Part shown: positions 7,716 through 15,675 of the stretch, piece by piece
Position numbering within the stretch: the stretch's first letter is position 1
Layout: the number at the start of each line of letters is the position of its first letter
Assembly: GCF_000813005.1 (NCBI RefSeq)
Contig: NZ_JSYP01000007.1
Location: forward strand, 124,001 to 188,000
Length of the DNA: 64,000 nucleotides
Source: Flavobacterium sp. KMS
GTDB lineage: Bacteria > Bacteroidota > Bacteroidia > Flavobacteriales > Flavobacteriaceae
Reading direction: 5' to 3'
Position numbers and translations under genes: made by a program
The notes under the pieces: generated by a model
What the model was told of the DNA's origin: nothing
Databases searched by the model: none
What the model saw: the letters and a program-made list of their open reading frames with translations, nothing else

Positions 7716-8616
7716 GATTATTGCCTTTTAAAATATGAAATACATGTAAAACATGCGGAAAAATAGCATCCATAGATTCTCTGGCTCCATTAGTTGACCC
7801 TGGCAAAGCCAAAACCAAAGTCTTCCCTAAAGTTCCTGCGACTGTGCGTGATAACATGGCATACGGCATACGTTGTTGCCCATAGTTACGAACTGCTTCT
7901 TCAATTCCTGGAATACGACTTTCTAATAATGGCGCTAGTGCTTCGGGAGTTACATCTCGTGGTGATAAGCCTGTACCTCCTGTAAAAATTACTAACTGAT
8001 TCTCTTTTGCGTAAGCTTTAGTTCTTTCCTGAATAATATCAACTTCATCAGGAATAATCTCGTAATGTGCCGTTTCTACTCCACAAGATTCTAGTTTTTC
8101 GACAATAATTTTACCAGAACGGTCTTCTTTATCGCCTGCAAAAATAGAATCGGAACATACAAAAACTGCCGCTTTTATAGTTGCTGGAAAACGATTCTTA
8201 AATGACGATTTCCCTCCTTCTTTATTAATTAATTTGATCGTAGATATCTCAATCTCTTTATCAATTGGTTTAAGCATATCATACATTGTAAGCGCCACAA
8301 TTGAAGCTCCGTGCATTGCTTCGACCTCTACTCCAGTTTTGTAAACTGTTTTAACTTTAAATATAATTTCGATAGTTAAACCCTCAATTTTATATTCTAC
8401 AGATGTAAATTCGATTGGAATCGGATGACAATCCGGAATGGATAAATGGGTGTTTTTTACAGCAAATAATCCTGCTGTTTTTGCCATTTCCATAACATTC
8501 CCTTTTGGTACTAAATTATTAACAACTGCATCTATAGTCGCTTGTTGACTCACTTTTACAATTGCTGTTGCTGTTGCTGAACGTAATGTATTTATTTTAT
8601 GGGTAATATCAACCAT
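7702..8616 (-). CDS. moaCB: MoaC-MoaB/MogA fusion (MoaCB)
   Basis: 304 aa. Residues 1-~150 are MoaC (cyclic pyranopterin monophosphate synthase), with KGNVMEMAKTAGLFAVKNT, the proline-rich LSIPDCHPIPIEF, GVEVEAMHGAS and the catalytic YDMLK run. Residues ~155-304 are a MogA/MoaB domain (molybdopterin adenylyltransferase), with VFVCSDSIFAGDKEDRSG, GGTGLSPRDVTPEA and LALPGSTNGARESM. It therefore joins an early and a late cofactor step in one chain, a fusion known in several bacteria. It follows moaE by 3 bases and overlaps moaA. Confidence 0.95.
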   Translation of the reverse strand: MVDITHKINTLRSATATAIVKVSQQATIDAVVNNLVPKGNVMEMAKTAGLFAVKNTHLSIPDCHPIPIEFTSVEYKIEGLTIEIIFKVKTVYKTGVEVEAMHGASIVALTMYDMLKPIDKEIEISTIKLINKEGGKSSFKNRFPATIKAAVFVCSDSIFAGDKEDRSGKIIVEKLESCGVETAHYEIIPDEVDIIQERTKAYAKENQLVIFTGGTGLSPRDVTPEALAPLLESRIPGIEEAVRNYGQQRMPYAMLSRTVAGTLGKTLVLALPGSTNGARESMDAIFPHVLHVFHILKGNNHDAK

Positions 8617-8619
8617 TTT

Positions 8620-9051
8620 CTAGGTATTTTGCTTCCAGGTGAAAGTATCGTTTTCAAATAATTCTTTGCCAAAAATAGGCACATCGGTTTTTATCCAATT
8701 TACAATGGCTTCTGTAGCTTCATAAACTTGTTTGCGCCTTGTAGCCGAAACAAAAACAAATAAACAAATCTCACCTGCTTTTACTACACCCAAACTATGA
8801 TAAATATGCATACATGTTAAATCATATTTGGCAAACGCTTTTTCTCTAATTGCATGCAAAGCTTCATTCGCCATATCTGTATAAGCCGAATAATCAATGG
8901 CGACTACAGTGTTCTCATGAATTACATCGGCACGAACCTGCCCTAAAAAAATATTATGCGCACCAATAGTATATTTCGATTGATGTTTCGCAATAGATTC
9001 AGCGATAAACTCAGAAGAAATTGGTCCTTCTACAAATACATTTTTACTCAT
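8620..9051 (-). CDS. moaE: Molybdopterin synthase catalytic subunit MoaE
   Basis: 143 aa. MoaE takes sulfur from thiocarboxylated MoaD and inserts it into cyclic pyranopterin monophosphate. The motifs are GAHNIFLGQVRADV, the His-containing MHIYHSLGVVKAGEICLFVFV, SATRRKQVYEA and the active-site Lys region WIKTDVPIFGKELFE. Length is normal. The partner MoaD lies upstream in the same block, separated by moeB. A 193-base spacer with flavobacterial repeats divides moaE from moeB. Confidence 0.95.
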   Translation of the reverse strand: MSKNVFVEGPISSEFIAESIAKHQSKYTIGAHNIFLGQVRADVIHENTVVAIDYSAYTDMANEALHAIREKAFAKYDLTCMHIYHSLGVVKAGEICLFVFVSATRRKQVYEATEAIVNWIKTDVPIFGKELFENDTFTWKQNT

Positions 9052-9244
9052 TATTTTTTATTTTTATTTGCCACGGATTATTTTTAAAAAACCTTTTTGC
9101 CACTGATTACACAGATTCTCTCAGATTTTTTTAATCCTTTTAATCTGTGACTAAGAAATTAACCGCAAAGTTCGCAAAGCTTAAAAACTTAGAATCTCAG
9201 AGCCTTAGATCCTTTTTTTTAAAACCTTTGAACCTTTGTTCCTT

Positions 9245-10321
9245 TTAAAAAGCCTTTGAACCTTCCTCCATCAATTGATTCAGTGCCATAGCTCCTCCAA
9301 TTATACTTTTTACATTTTTGAACTGATTCTTACTAAGCAATTCAACTGCCATTTTACTTCTTATTCCTGATTGACAGAAAACATAAATAGCTTGATTTTT
9401 ATTCAGTTTCTCTATTTCATCTTCTAAATTCAATAACGGAATCTGAACTCTATTTTTGAGATTAATTTCTGGAAGTTCTCCTAAATTTCTAACATCTAAA
9501 AAAAGTATCTCTTCAAAATCTATTTGATTCAAAACTGTTTCGACAGTAATTTCTTCTGCTTGATTTTTGATTACTTTATATTTTGCTTCAAAAACAGATT
9601 TATCAATAACTAAGTTTTCCTTTTTTTCAAAGTCATACTTTTGTTGTTCGTTATTCAATAAATTATAAACCAGTATTTTACCACTCAACACCTCGCCTAT
9701 TCCTAAAATCATTTTTATGACTTCATTTGCTTGTAGCATTCCGATAATCCCTACCGAAATTCCAATTACTCCTGCATCATTACAATTTAAAGATTGACTA
9801 TTTTCATCTGAATATAAACAACGATACGTAGGTCCGTTTTTATAATTAAAGACCGAAACTTGCCCTTCAAATCTATAAATAGAACCATAAACTAATGGTT
9901 TGTTTACAACGCAACAGGCATCGTTTATAAGATATTTTGTTGATAGATTATCTGTCGCATCAACTATTATATCATAATGCTTAAATAAATCGAGTGCATT
10001 TTCTCCCGAAAGTCTTTCGGATATAGCGTTTATTTTAACTGTTGGATTTAATTCAGTCGCCATGCGTTTTGCCTCTAGCACTTTACTATTTCCAACTGCG
10101 TCATTTTTATAAATAACCTGACGATGCAAATTACTCAACTCGATTACATCATCATCTACAATTCCTATTTCTCCAACTCCCGCAGCAGCCAAATAAGGCA
10201 ATATAGCCGATGCTAAACCTCCTGCACCAATTATCAATACTTTGGCTTTAAATAATTTTTGCTGACCAATTTCTCCCACTTCAGGAAGTATAATTTGTCG
10301 ATTATAACGTGATGCTGACAT
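9245..10321 (-). CDS. moeB: MoeB-type MoaD adenylyltransferase fused to rhodanese
   Basis: 358 aa. Residues 1-~245 are an E1/HesA-MoeB-ThiF domain with nucleotide loop GAGGLASAILPYLAAAGVG, VDDDVIELSNLHRQV and DATDNLSTKYLIN. Residues ~265-358 are a rhodanese domain with active-site loop FCQSGIRSK (catalytic Cys present). The protein should adenylate the MoaD C-terminus and then help sulfurate it. The usual zinc site of MoeB is not intact: the first CxxC reads TYRC and no later CxxC pair is present. The last residues (EEGSKAF) are encoded by an AAGGTTCAAAGG-type intergenic word repeat. moaD is next to it, 11 bases upstream. Confidence 0.9.
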   Translation of the reverse strand: MSASRYNRQIILPEVGEIGQQKLFKAKVLIIGAGGLASAILPYLAAAGVGEIGIVDDDVIELSNLHRQVIYKNDAVGNSKVLEAKRMATELNPTVKINAISERLSGENALDLFKHYDIIVDATDNLSTKYLINDACCVVNKPLVYGSIYRFEGQVSVFNYKNGPTYRCLYSDENSQSLNCNDAGVIGISVGIIGMLQANEVIKMILGIGEVLSGKILVYNLLNNEQQKYDFEKKENLVIDKSVFEAKYKVIKNQAEEITVETVLNQIDFEEILFLDVRNLGELPEINLKNRVQIPLLNLEDEIEKLNKNQAIYVFCQSGIRSKMAVELLSKNQFKNVKSIIGGAMALNQLMEEGSKAF

Positions 10322-10332
10322 ATTAAATGTAT

Positions 10333-10569
10333 TTATCCACCTGCAAAAGGTGGTAATAAAGCAATAATATCATTGCTTTTTAATTCATAAACAGTTGTTT
10401 TGGGAACTATCTTCTGATTGATTGCTATACTAAACGAGAGTGTATTTAACTGATATTTTTTATCTAAATCGTTTAATAATTGTTCCAATGACAAATTCCC
10501 CAGAGGAACTTTTTCTGTTGGGCAATTTGTTTTTTCTGCGACAGCACCAAAATATTTAACCTCTATCAT
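10333..10569 (-). CDS. moaD: Molybdopterin synthase sulfur carrier MoaD
   Basis: 78 aa ubiquitin-like sulfur carrier. It ends LLPPFAGG with the C-terminal Gly-Gly that is adenylated by MoeB and thiocarboxylated. The N-terminus IEVKYFGAVAEKTN is a typical first beta strand. The ATG overlaps the end of cobA by 4 bases, so it is translationally coupled to it. moeB follows after 11 bases. Confidence 0.95.
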   Translation of the reverse strand: MIEVKYFGAVAEKTNCPTEKVPLGNLSLEQLLNDLDKKYQLNTLSFSIAINQKIVPKTTVYELKSNDIIALLPPFAGG

Positions 10570-11351
10570 GGCTTTAAATTTAAATTCTGATAAATAAACT
10601 CATCTTCTAAGTATTCTTCAAAGTAGGAGTTTAGTTCTAATATATTTCTTACTACTTCGCCAATAACTATTATTGCTGGCGAAGTTATTTCTTTATCTTT
10701 AACCAGTTGAACAATTGTACTAATCGTTCCTGTTACTTTCTTTTGATTCTGTTTTGTTCCGTTTTGAATAACCGTAATGGACAAATCATCCGTTCTGTTT
10801 TTTTGATATAAAGCAATTATTTCACCTAGCTTATGCATTCCCATAAGGATAACTACTGTTGCTGCCGATTGTGATGCTAAATTTATATCTTTTGATAATT
10901 TATGATCTGCAGTTGTTCCTGTAATAACCCAAAAACTTTCGGCTATTTCTCTTTGTGTCAAACTAATTCCGTTTGTAGCAGGAACTCCTAAAGCCGATGA
11001 AATTCCGGGAACAACAGCTGTTTCCAAATTAAACTTTTGAGCATATTCTATTTCTTCAATCCCACGCCCAAATACAAAAGAATCTCCTCCTTTTAACCGA
11101 ACTACATGACCATAACGATTTGCCATCGATACAATTAATTCATTTATCTGATCCTGACTATACGCATGGCATCCCAAACGTTTCCCTACAAAAACAATTT
11201 CTGCATTTATAGCATATTTTAACAATTCTTCGTTTACCAAAGCATCATACAAAACTACATCGGCATTTTGTAATGCTTTTATCGTAATTAACTCTACATC
11301 GCCTGGCCCAGCTCCTACAACGGTTAACTTAGGTCTTAATGATATTTTCAT
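10566..11351 (-). CDS. cobA: Uroporphyrinogen-III C-methyltransferase (SUMT)
   Basis: 261 aa. It methylates uroporphyrinogen III to precorrin-2, the first committed step to siroheme. The family marks are LTVVGAGPGDVELITIKA, VVLYDALVNEELL, VRLKGGDSFVFGRGIEE, VVPGISSALGVPA and a C-terminal ITSPAIIVIGEVV. It stands alone as a SUMT domain without CysG dehydrogenase/chelatase parts. Siroheme is needed by assimilatory nitrite and sulfite reductases; none is visible here, so the nitrite reductase gene must be elsewhere. The gene overlaps mobA and moaD by 4 bases each. Confidence 0.95.
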   Translation of the reverse strand: MKISLRPKLTVVGAGPGDVELITIKALQNADVVLYDALVNEELLKYAINAEIVFVGKRLGCHAYSQDQINELIVSMANRYGHVVRLKGGDSFVFGRGIEEIEYAQKFNLETAVVPGISSALGVPATNGISLTQREIAESFWVITGTTADHKLSKDINLASQSAATVVILMGMHKLGEIIALYQKNRTDDLSITVIQNGTKQNQKKVTGTISTIVQLVKDKEITSPAIIVIGEVVRNILELNSYFEEYLEDEFIYQNLNLKP

Positions 11352-11929
11352 AACATCGTATTTAAATTGGCATTAAGATCATTTAATTCGTCTGGCGAAT
11401 TTATATTCGTAAAATTAAGACTTTGACTTTCGTCGAAAGTTATAATTTGATGTGGCACTTTGGCTATCAGATTCATTAATTTTAAATCTCCTTGGGCAAT
11501 TGCTTCTTTAATAATTGGAAGATTTTTTTTAGCATAAATCCCAATCAAAGGATGCATCCGACTCTCTGATGATAAAACAGTAATCGCTGCTTCTTCATCA
11601 TGTTTTTCGATTAACTCAGATAATAATTCGGTAGATATTAAAGGAATATCACAACTCAAAATCATGCTAAATTCACTTTCTGAATGATACAAAGCAGTAT
11701 AAATTCCTCCCAACGGACCTTTGTCAATTTCGATATCACTTATTTTATTATACTCCAAATAGTCATAATCATTTCCATTTGTAACCAACTGTATGTTATT
11801 TGTAATAGGCACAATAGCCTGAATGATATGTTCTATAAAGGGTTTGCCTTTAAACAATACTAATCCTTTCTCAGATTGCATCCGGGAACTTTTTCCTCCA
11901 CATAGAATAAAAACTGCCAGATCTTTCAT
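11348..11929 (-). CDS. mobA: Molybdenum cofactor guanylyltransferase MobA
   Basis: 193 aa nucleotidyltransferase that attaches GMP to Mo-molybdopterin, giving the MGD form used by nitrate reductases of the DMSO-reductase family. The N-terminal motif is LCGGKSSRMQSEKGLVLFKGKPF; the usual Gly after RM is Gln here. The metal-binding run is SCDIPLIS. Finding mobA in this block fits the bis-MGD enzyme encoded at 15676-17892. Its start is the first ATG after a repeat-bearing spacer, and its end overlaps cobA by 4 bases. Confidence 0.9.
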   Translation of the reverse strand: MKDLAVFILCGGKSSRMQSEKGLVLFKGKPFIEHIIQAIVPITNNIQLVTNGNDYDYLEYNKISDIEIDKGPLGGIYTALYHSESEFSMILSCDIPLISTELLSELIEKHDEEAAITVLSSESRMHPLIGIYAKKNLPIIKEAIAQGDLKLMNLIAKVPHQIITFDESQSLNFTNINSPDELNDLNANLNTML

Positions 11930-11963
11930 ATCACATCATATATAAATTAAATCTTTTTCTTTT

Positions 11964-12103
11964 TTAACACATAGAAACATAGATTTTTGTACTCTTAAAA
12001 AGGCGTTTCAATTATTTATAAAACACAGAGCTAGCTATGTGAAAGAAATGTATTTCTTTTTGTGTTCTTTATTAACCCATAAACCTATGTTTCTATGTGT
12101 TAA
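11964..12103. repeat. 19-bp inverted repeat pair between mobA and tauE
   Basis: TTAACACATAGAAACATAG (11964-11982) and its exact reverse complement (12085-12103) bound a 140-base spacer with no gene. It resembles dispersed flavobacterial intergenic repeats. Confidence 0.7.
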
Positions 12104-12120
12104 ATAAAATATTTATAATC

Positions 12121-12867
12121 CTATGGAAATATCAATTTTACACTTGCGAGCAGAATAACAACTCCTAAAACATATTTTAATGTTTTATTAGAGAAATATC
12201 CACTTCCGTAATAACCACCTAAGATTCCTCCAAAAACTGCAATTGGTACTAAATAAAAACTATCTATCGGAATGGTTTTTCCTCCTAGAAAATAACCTGT
12301 TATTCCCGCTAGTGAATTTACGAAAATAAATAGACTTGAAACCGCTGCGGACTCTTTAACTGATGCCCATCCTAAAAATAATAAAATCGGACTTAATATA
12401 ATTCCGCCTCCAATTCCTAGCATTCCTGATAATAAACCTATCCCAAATCCTAAAGTCAATGCAAAAGGAAGTTTAATTACTACAGCTTCTTTTTCTTTAA
12501 AATTAAAAAAACCAAATAATCTAAACGCTGCAAATACCAAAACTAATCCTAATATTACTTTGTAAACCGTACTATCTAATGTTATAAATCCCCCTATAAA
12601 AGCCGCTGGAATCGATGCTATTGCAAAAGGATAAAAGAGCTTGGGCTTAAAATAATTCATCTTATAATAAAAGAAGAAAGAGATACTGGACACAAACAAA
12701 TTAAGCAACAGCGCCGAGGGCTTCATTATACCTATAGGGAAAGCAAAAATTGCCATAAGCGCCAAATAGCCTGAAGCTCCGCCATGACCAACACTTGAGT
12801 ATAAAAAAGCAATTACTACAAGTGCAATGCTAAAAATGATTAAATTTTCGGTCGTTAATATGTTCAT
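12121..12867 (-). CDS. TauE/SafE (TSUP) family anion exporter
   Basis: 248 aa membrane protein with about eight hydrophobic segments. The two half-repeats carry the family pattern: VGHGGASGYLALMAIF near residue 28 and MLGIGGGIILSPILLFLG near 150. TSUP proteins move sulfite, sulfoacetate or related small anions across the inner membrane. Here it starts 8 bases after the moeA stop, inside a nitrate/Moco unit. Export of nitrite or movement of an oxyanion needed by the pathway is therefore an inference from context, not something the sequence shows. Confidence 0.85.
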   Translation of the reverse strand: MNILTTENLIIFSIALVVIAFLYSSVGHGGASGYLALMAIFAFPIGIMKPSALLLNLFVSSISFFFYYKMNYFKPKLFYPFAIASIPAAFIGGFITLDSTVYKVILGLVLVFAAFRLFGFFNFKEKEAVVIKLPFALTLGFGIGLLSGMLGIGGGIILSPILLFLGWASVKESAAVSSLFIFVNSLAGITGYFLGGKTIPIDSFYLVPIAVFGGILGGYYGSGYFSNKTLKYVLGVVILLASVKLIFP

Positions 12868-12875
12868 AATTATTT

Positions 12876-14048
12876 TTAATCTAATGGTAACAAGATTACA
12901 TCTTCATCTTTTTTAATTTCTGTGCTGTCATAAGGTACAAAAAGCAAAGAGTTTGCTGTAGCAAAAGTATTTAACATTGCCGAGCTTTGGCTATCTAACA
13001 CACTTACATGAGTTTCATTATATAGCGCTTTTAAAAATAATGTTTTCCCTGTAGTATTAATTACTGCTGTACTTAGTTTTCTAACAATTCTTTTTAAATG
13101 AATATCCTCAAATCCCATCATTTTTTTTAGTGCTGGTAAAACATACACATAAAAACTGGTAAGTGACGATGCTGGATTTCCTGGTAATGCAAAAACTAAT
13201 TTTTCTTCTTTATTTCCAAAGAACAATGGTTTTCCTGGCTTTTGGTTTATTTTATAAAACAACTCTTCTACTCCATTTTTTAATAAAGCTTCTTTAACAA
13301 AATCATAGTCTCCAACCGAAATTCCTCCTGAAACAAGAATCATATCGTATTTTTCTAAAAGCTTTTTCAGAACTTTTTTAGTGGCTTTTAAATTATCTTT
13401 TACTCTAAAAACTTTTACTTTTTTAATTCCTGCAGTTTCAAGAGCAGCTTGTAACATAATCGAATTACTTTCGAAAATCTTACCTAATTTTAATTTCTTT
13501 CCTGGTTGTACCAATTCATTTCCTGTAACAAGAATTGCTACTTTTGGTTTACTATAAACCTCAACTTCAGTAATTCCTAAACAAGCCAAAAAGCCTATTC
13601 CTGCTGGAGTTAATAGCGTGTTTTTTTCGAGCATGATATCGCCTTCATCAACCTGTTCGCCTTTGGCTCTAACATTTGCATTAGGTTCTGGCATTTTATC
13701 TATCGTAATCAAATCTCCATCGACAGTAACATGCTCTTGCATTACTACTGTATCTACAGAATCTGGTACAAATGCTCCAGTAAAAATTCGTATTGCCTGA
13801 TTGGCTTTTATCTTATGCTTATCACTATCTCCTGCTTGCGAAATACCAATTACGTCATATTGCTTATTATCTGAATGTGTAAAAGCATACCCATCCATAG
13901 CCGATTGACGAAATGGTGGCATTGCGATAGGTGCATAAACCGTTTCGGCAAGTATATAACCAAGTGATTTACTCACTTTTATTTTACGAACTGGCATTTT
14001 AATACTGTTGTCAGCAATAATGGATAAGGCTTTATCTACTTGAATCAT
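12876..14048 (-). CDS. moeA: Molybdopterin molybdotransferase MoeA
   Basis: 390 aa, normal length. MoeA inserts molybdate into adenylated molybdopterin. Visible family marks are MPPFRQSAMDGYAF near residue 43, IRIFTGAFVPDSVDTVVMQEH, VAILVTGNELVQPGK, ILVSGGISVGDYDFVKEAL and VFALPGNPASSLTSFYVYVLP, with a C-terminal domain IV beta region. It heads the Moco half of the block and follows the 82-aa membrane protein after 244 bases. That spacer contains a CCTTTGTCAA...TTGACAAAGG inverted repeat (about 14188-14219) like the one at 6173. Moco genes could therefore be transcribed separately from the reductase genes. Confidence 0.95.
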   Translation of the reverse strand: MIQVDKALSIIADNSIKMPVRKIKVSKSLGYILAETVYAPIAMPPFRQSAMDGYAFTHSDNKQYDVIGISQAGDSDKHKIKANQAIRIFTGAFVPDSVDTVVMQEHVTVDGDLITIDKMPEPNANVRAKGEQVDEGDIMLEKNTLLTPAGIGFLACLGITEVEVYSKPKVAILVTGNELVQPGKKLKLGKIFESNSIMLQAALETAGIKKVKVFRVKDNLKATKKVLKKLLEKYDMILVSGGISVGDYDFVKEALLKNGVEELFYKINQKPGKPLFFGNKEEKLVFALPGNPASSLTSFYVYVLPALKKMMGFEDIHLKRIVRKLSTAVINTTGKTLFLKALYNETHVSVLDSQSSAMLNTFATANSLLFVPYDSTEIKKDEDVILLPLD

Positions 14049-14292
14049 GTTGATGTTTTATATAAGTAAAAATACGTATTACAAATACAAGTATTTTAAT
14101 TTGGTAGAAATCTTTACTAATTTAAAATTTCTAAGGAGTATAAATTTAAGCTTAATTCTTTAAATACTGTGTTCTAAATTAACACAACCTTTGTCAAAAT
14201 TAAAAACATTGACAAAGGTATTCAAAGACATTTATTAGGTACAAACTCGTTTTTAAACCTATATATTAAGCAATTACAATTGTAGAAATATC

Positions 14293-14541
14293 TTATTTCT
14301 TTTTAAAGTTTCCTTGTGGTAAATAATACATCCATGAAAACCCAATTAAAAACAATACAGCAGAAGCTATAAATGCAGGCAATAATATTTCTGTGTTATT
14401 ATCCAATGCGTTGTTCAGTGAAGCATATAACAACCAAATTTGGATACTTACATTTAAGATTAAAATGAAAATTAGTGTCGAAAGTATATTGTTCAACTTA
14501 TTTGGATTGGCACGATTCTGACTTCTTCTAAAAGTACTCAT
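14293..14541 (-). CDS. Small two-helix membrane protein of the nitrate block
   Basis: 82 aa with a basic N-terminus (STFRRSQNRANPNKL) and two hydrophobic segments, ~17-40 and ~52-74, ending in GNFKKK. It is probably one of the small DUF proteins that accompany Rieske/Fe-S membrane oxidoreductases (possibly DUF6755, not certain). It lies 23 bases after the Rieske gene. A structural or anchoring role in the reductase complex is inferred from position only. Confidence 0.6.
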   Translation of the reverse strand: MSTFRRSQNRANPNKLNNILSTLIFILILNVSIQIWLLYASLNNALDNNTEILLPAFIASAVLFLIGFSWMYYLPQGNFKKK

Positions 14542-14564
14542 ACTACTATTTTTTTAGGGTTGCT

Positions 14565-15077
14565 CTAGCTTTCTTTCTGTTCTACAAATTCTTTTACAAA
14601 AACGCCTTTATCTTTAAAAAACACTTCTAATTTTGGTAATGCTCTAGGCGGAGGTCCAGAAATTACATCTCCAGTCGCAGCATCAAATGAGCCATCATGA
14701 CAAGGACAATGAATTATTCCTGTTCCTGGTTTATAAAATACAGAACAAGACAAATGCGTACATTTTTGTTCGTATGCTTTGAAATCTCCATTTTCCAGAT
14801 GTATCAAAATATAAGGTACAGTACTTCCTTCTATTACAAATCCTCTTGTTCCTCCTACAGGAACTTCATCTTTATTGCAAATAAAATGCTCTCCTTGCAC
14901 TCCTTCTTTTGGTAATAAATAGGCTTTTGCAGCAACAAATCCGCTACCTACCATTAATCCTCCTGACACAAATGTTAGGAATTTAGCAAAATCACGTCGG
15001 CTTACCTGAGTAGATTCTTGCTTTTTTATTGGGAAATCTTTTTTCCAGTTTTGATTTAAATTATCTTCTTTTGACAT
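14565..15077 (-). CDS. Membrane-anchored Rieske [2Fe-2S] protein
   Basis: 170 aa. Residues ~25-55 contain a Tat-like start SRRDFAKFLTF followed by one hydrophobic helix (SGGLMVGSGFVAAKAYLLP), as in Rieske subunits of quinol oxidases. The cluster motifs are CTHLSC near residue 108 and CPCHDGSFDAATGDVISGPP near 128, giving the Cys-His/Cys-His ligand set. It would act on the outer face of the membrane if the Tat signal works. It lies 11 bases after the ferredoxin-like gene and so probably belongs to the nitrate reductase electron chain. Confidence 0.9.
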   Translation of the reverse strand: MSKEDNLNQNWKKDFPIKKQESTQVSRRDFAKFLTFVSGGLMVGSGFVAAKAYLLPKEGVQGEHFICNKDEVPVGGTRGFVIEGSTVPYILIHLENGDFKAYEQKCTHLSCSVFYKPGTGIIHCPCHDGSFDAATGDVISGPPPRALPKLEVFFKDKGVFVKEFVEQKES

Positions 15078-15088
15078 GGATTTTAGAT

Positions 15089-15664
15089 TTAATATATTCT
15101 TAATTCATTACTGCCTTTAGGCATCATAATGTTTACTTTGGTATTTACTACTTCTTTTCCGAAGATAAATGTGTTGATTGGTGTACTATTTGGTCTCATT
15201 TCTTCAATTTCGGCTCTTGTTCCGTAAAATAAAGCTCCACTAGGACAAACAGTTGCACACATTGGTTTTTTACCCACACTTGTTCTATCATAACACATCG
15301 TACATTTCATCATTAAATCGTACTCTTCCATCTTTTTAGGCACTCCAAACGGACATGCCATCACGCAGTTTGAGCAACCTATACATCTTTCGGTATTGGC
15401 AGTATGTACGATTCCGAATTCGTCTTGCGAAATTGCATCGGCTGGACATACGTTTGCACACACTGGATCTTCACAATGCATACAAACCTGTACAGTAGTT
15501 TGAATTGTTGATGAACGCTCGACATAATTCACACTGATTAATGATTCTTGCCCATTAGTTTCACATTCTGCACAAGCCATTTCGCAAGCCTTACAACCAA
15601 TACAACGCTGCAGATCTACAAAAAACTCTTCATTTGTATTAAAATTAGTTTGGTTCATAGTCAC
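15089..15664 (-). CDS. Four-cluster [4Fe-4S] electron transfer subunit (DmsB/NrfC type)
   Basis: 191 aa. Four cysteine groups are visible: CIGCKACEMAC near residue 16, CMHCEDPVCANVCP near 61, CIGCSNCVMACPFG near 92, and CTMCYDRTSVGKKPMCATVC near 121. This is the pattern of the beta subunits of DMSO-reductase-family enzymes, which wire a membrane subunit to a molybdenum catalytic subunit. No Tat signal is present, so it should be cytoplasmic like the catalytic subunit, whose stop is 11 bases upstream of this start. Confidence 0.92.
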   Translation of the reverse strand: MTMNQTNFNTNEEFFVDLQRCIGCKACEMACAECETNGQESLISVNYVERSSTIQTTVQVCMHCEDPVCANVCPADAISQDEFGIVHTANTERCIGCSNCVMACPFGVPKKMEEYDLMMKCTMCYDRTSVGKKPMCATVCPSGALFYGTRAEIEEMRPNSTPINTFIFGKEVVNTKVNIMMPKGSNELRIY

Positions 15665-15675
15665 GTTTTTATAGA

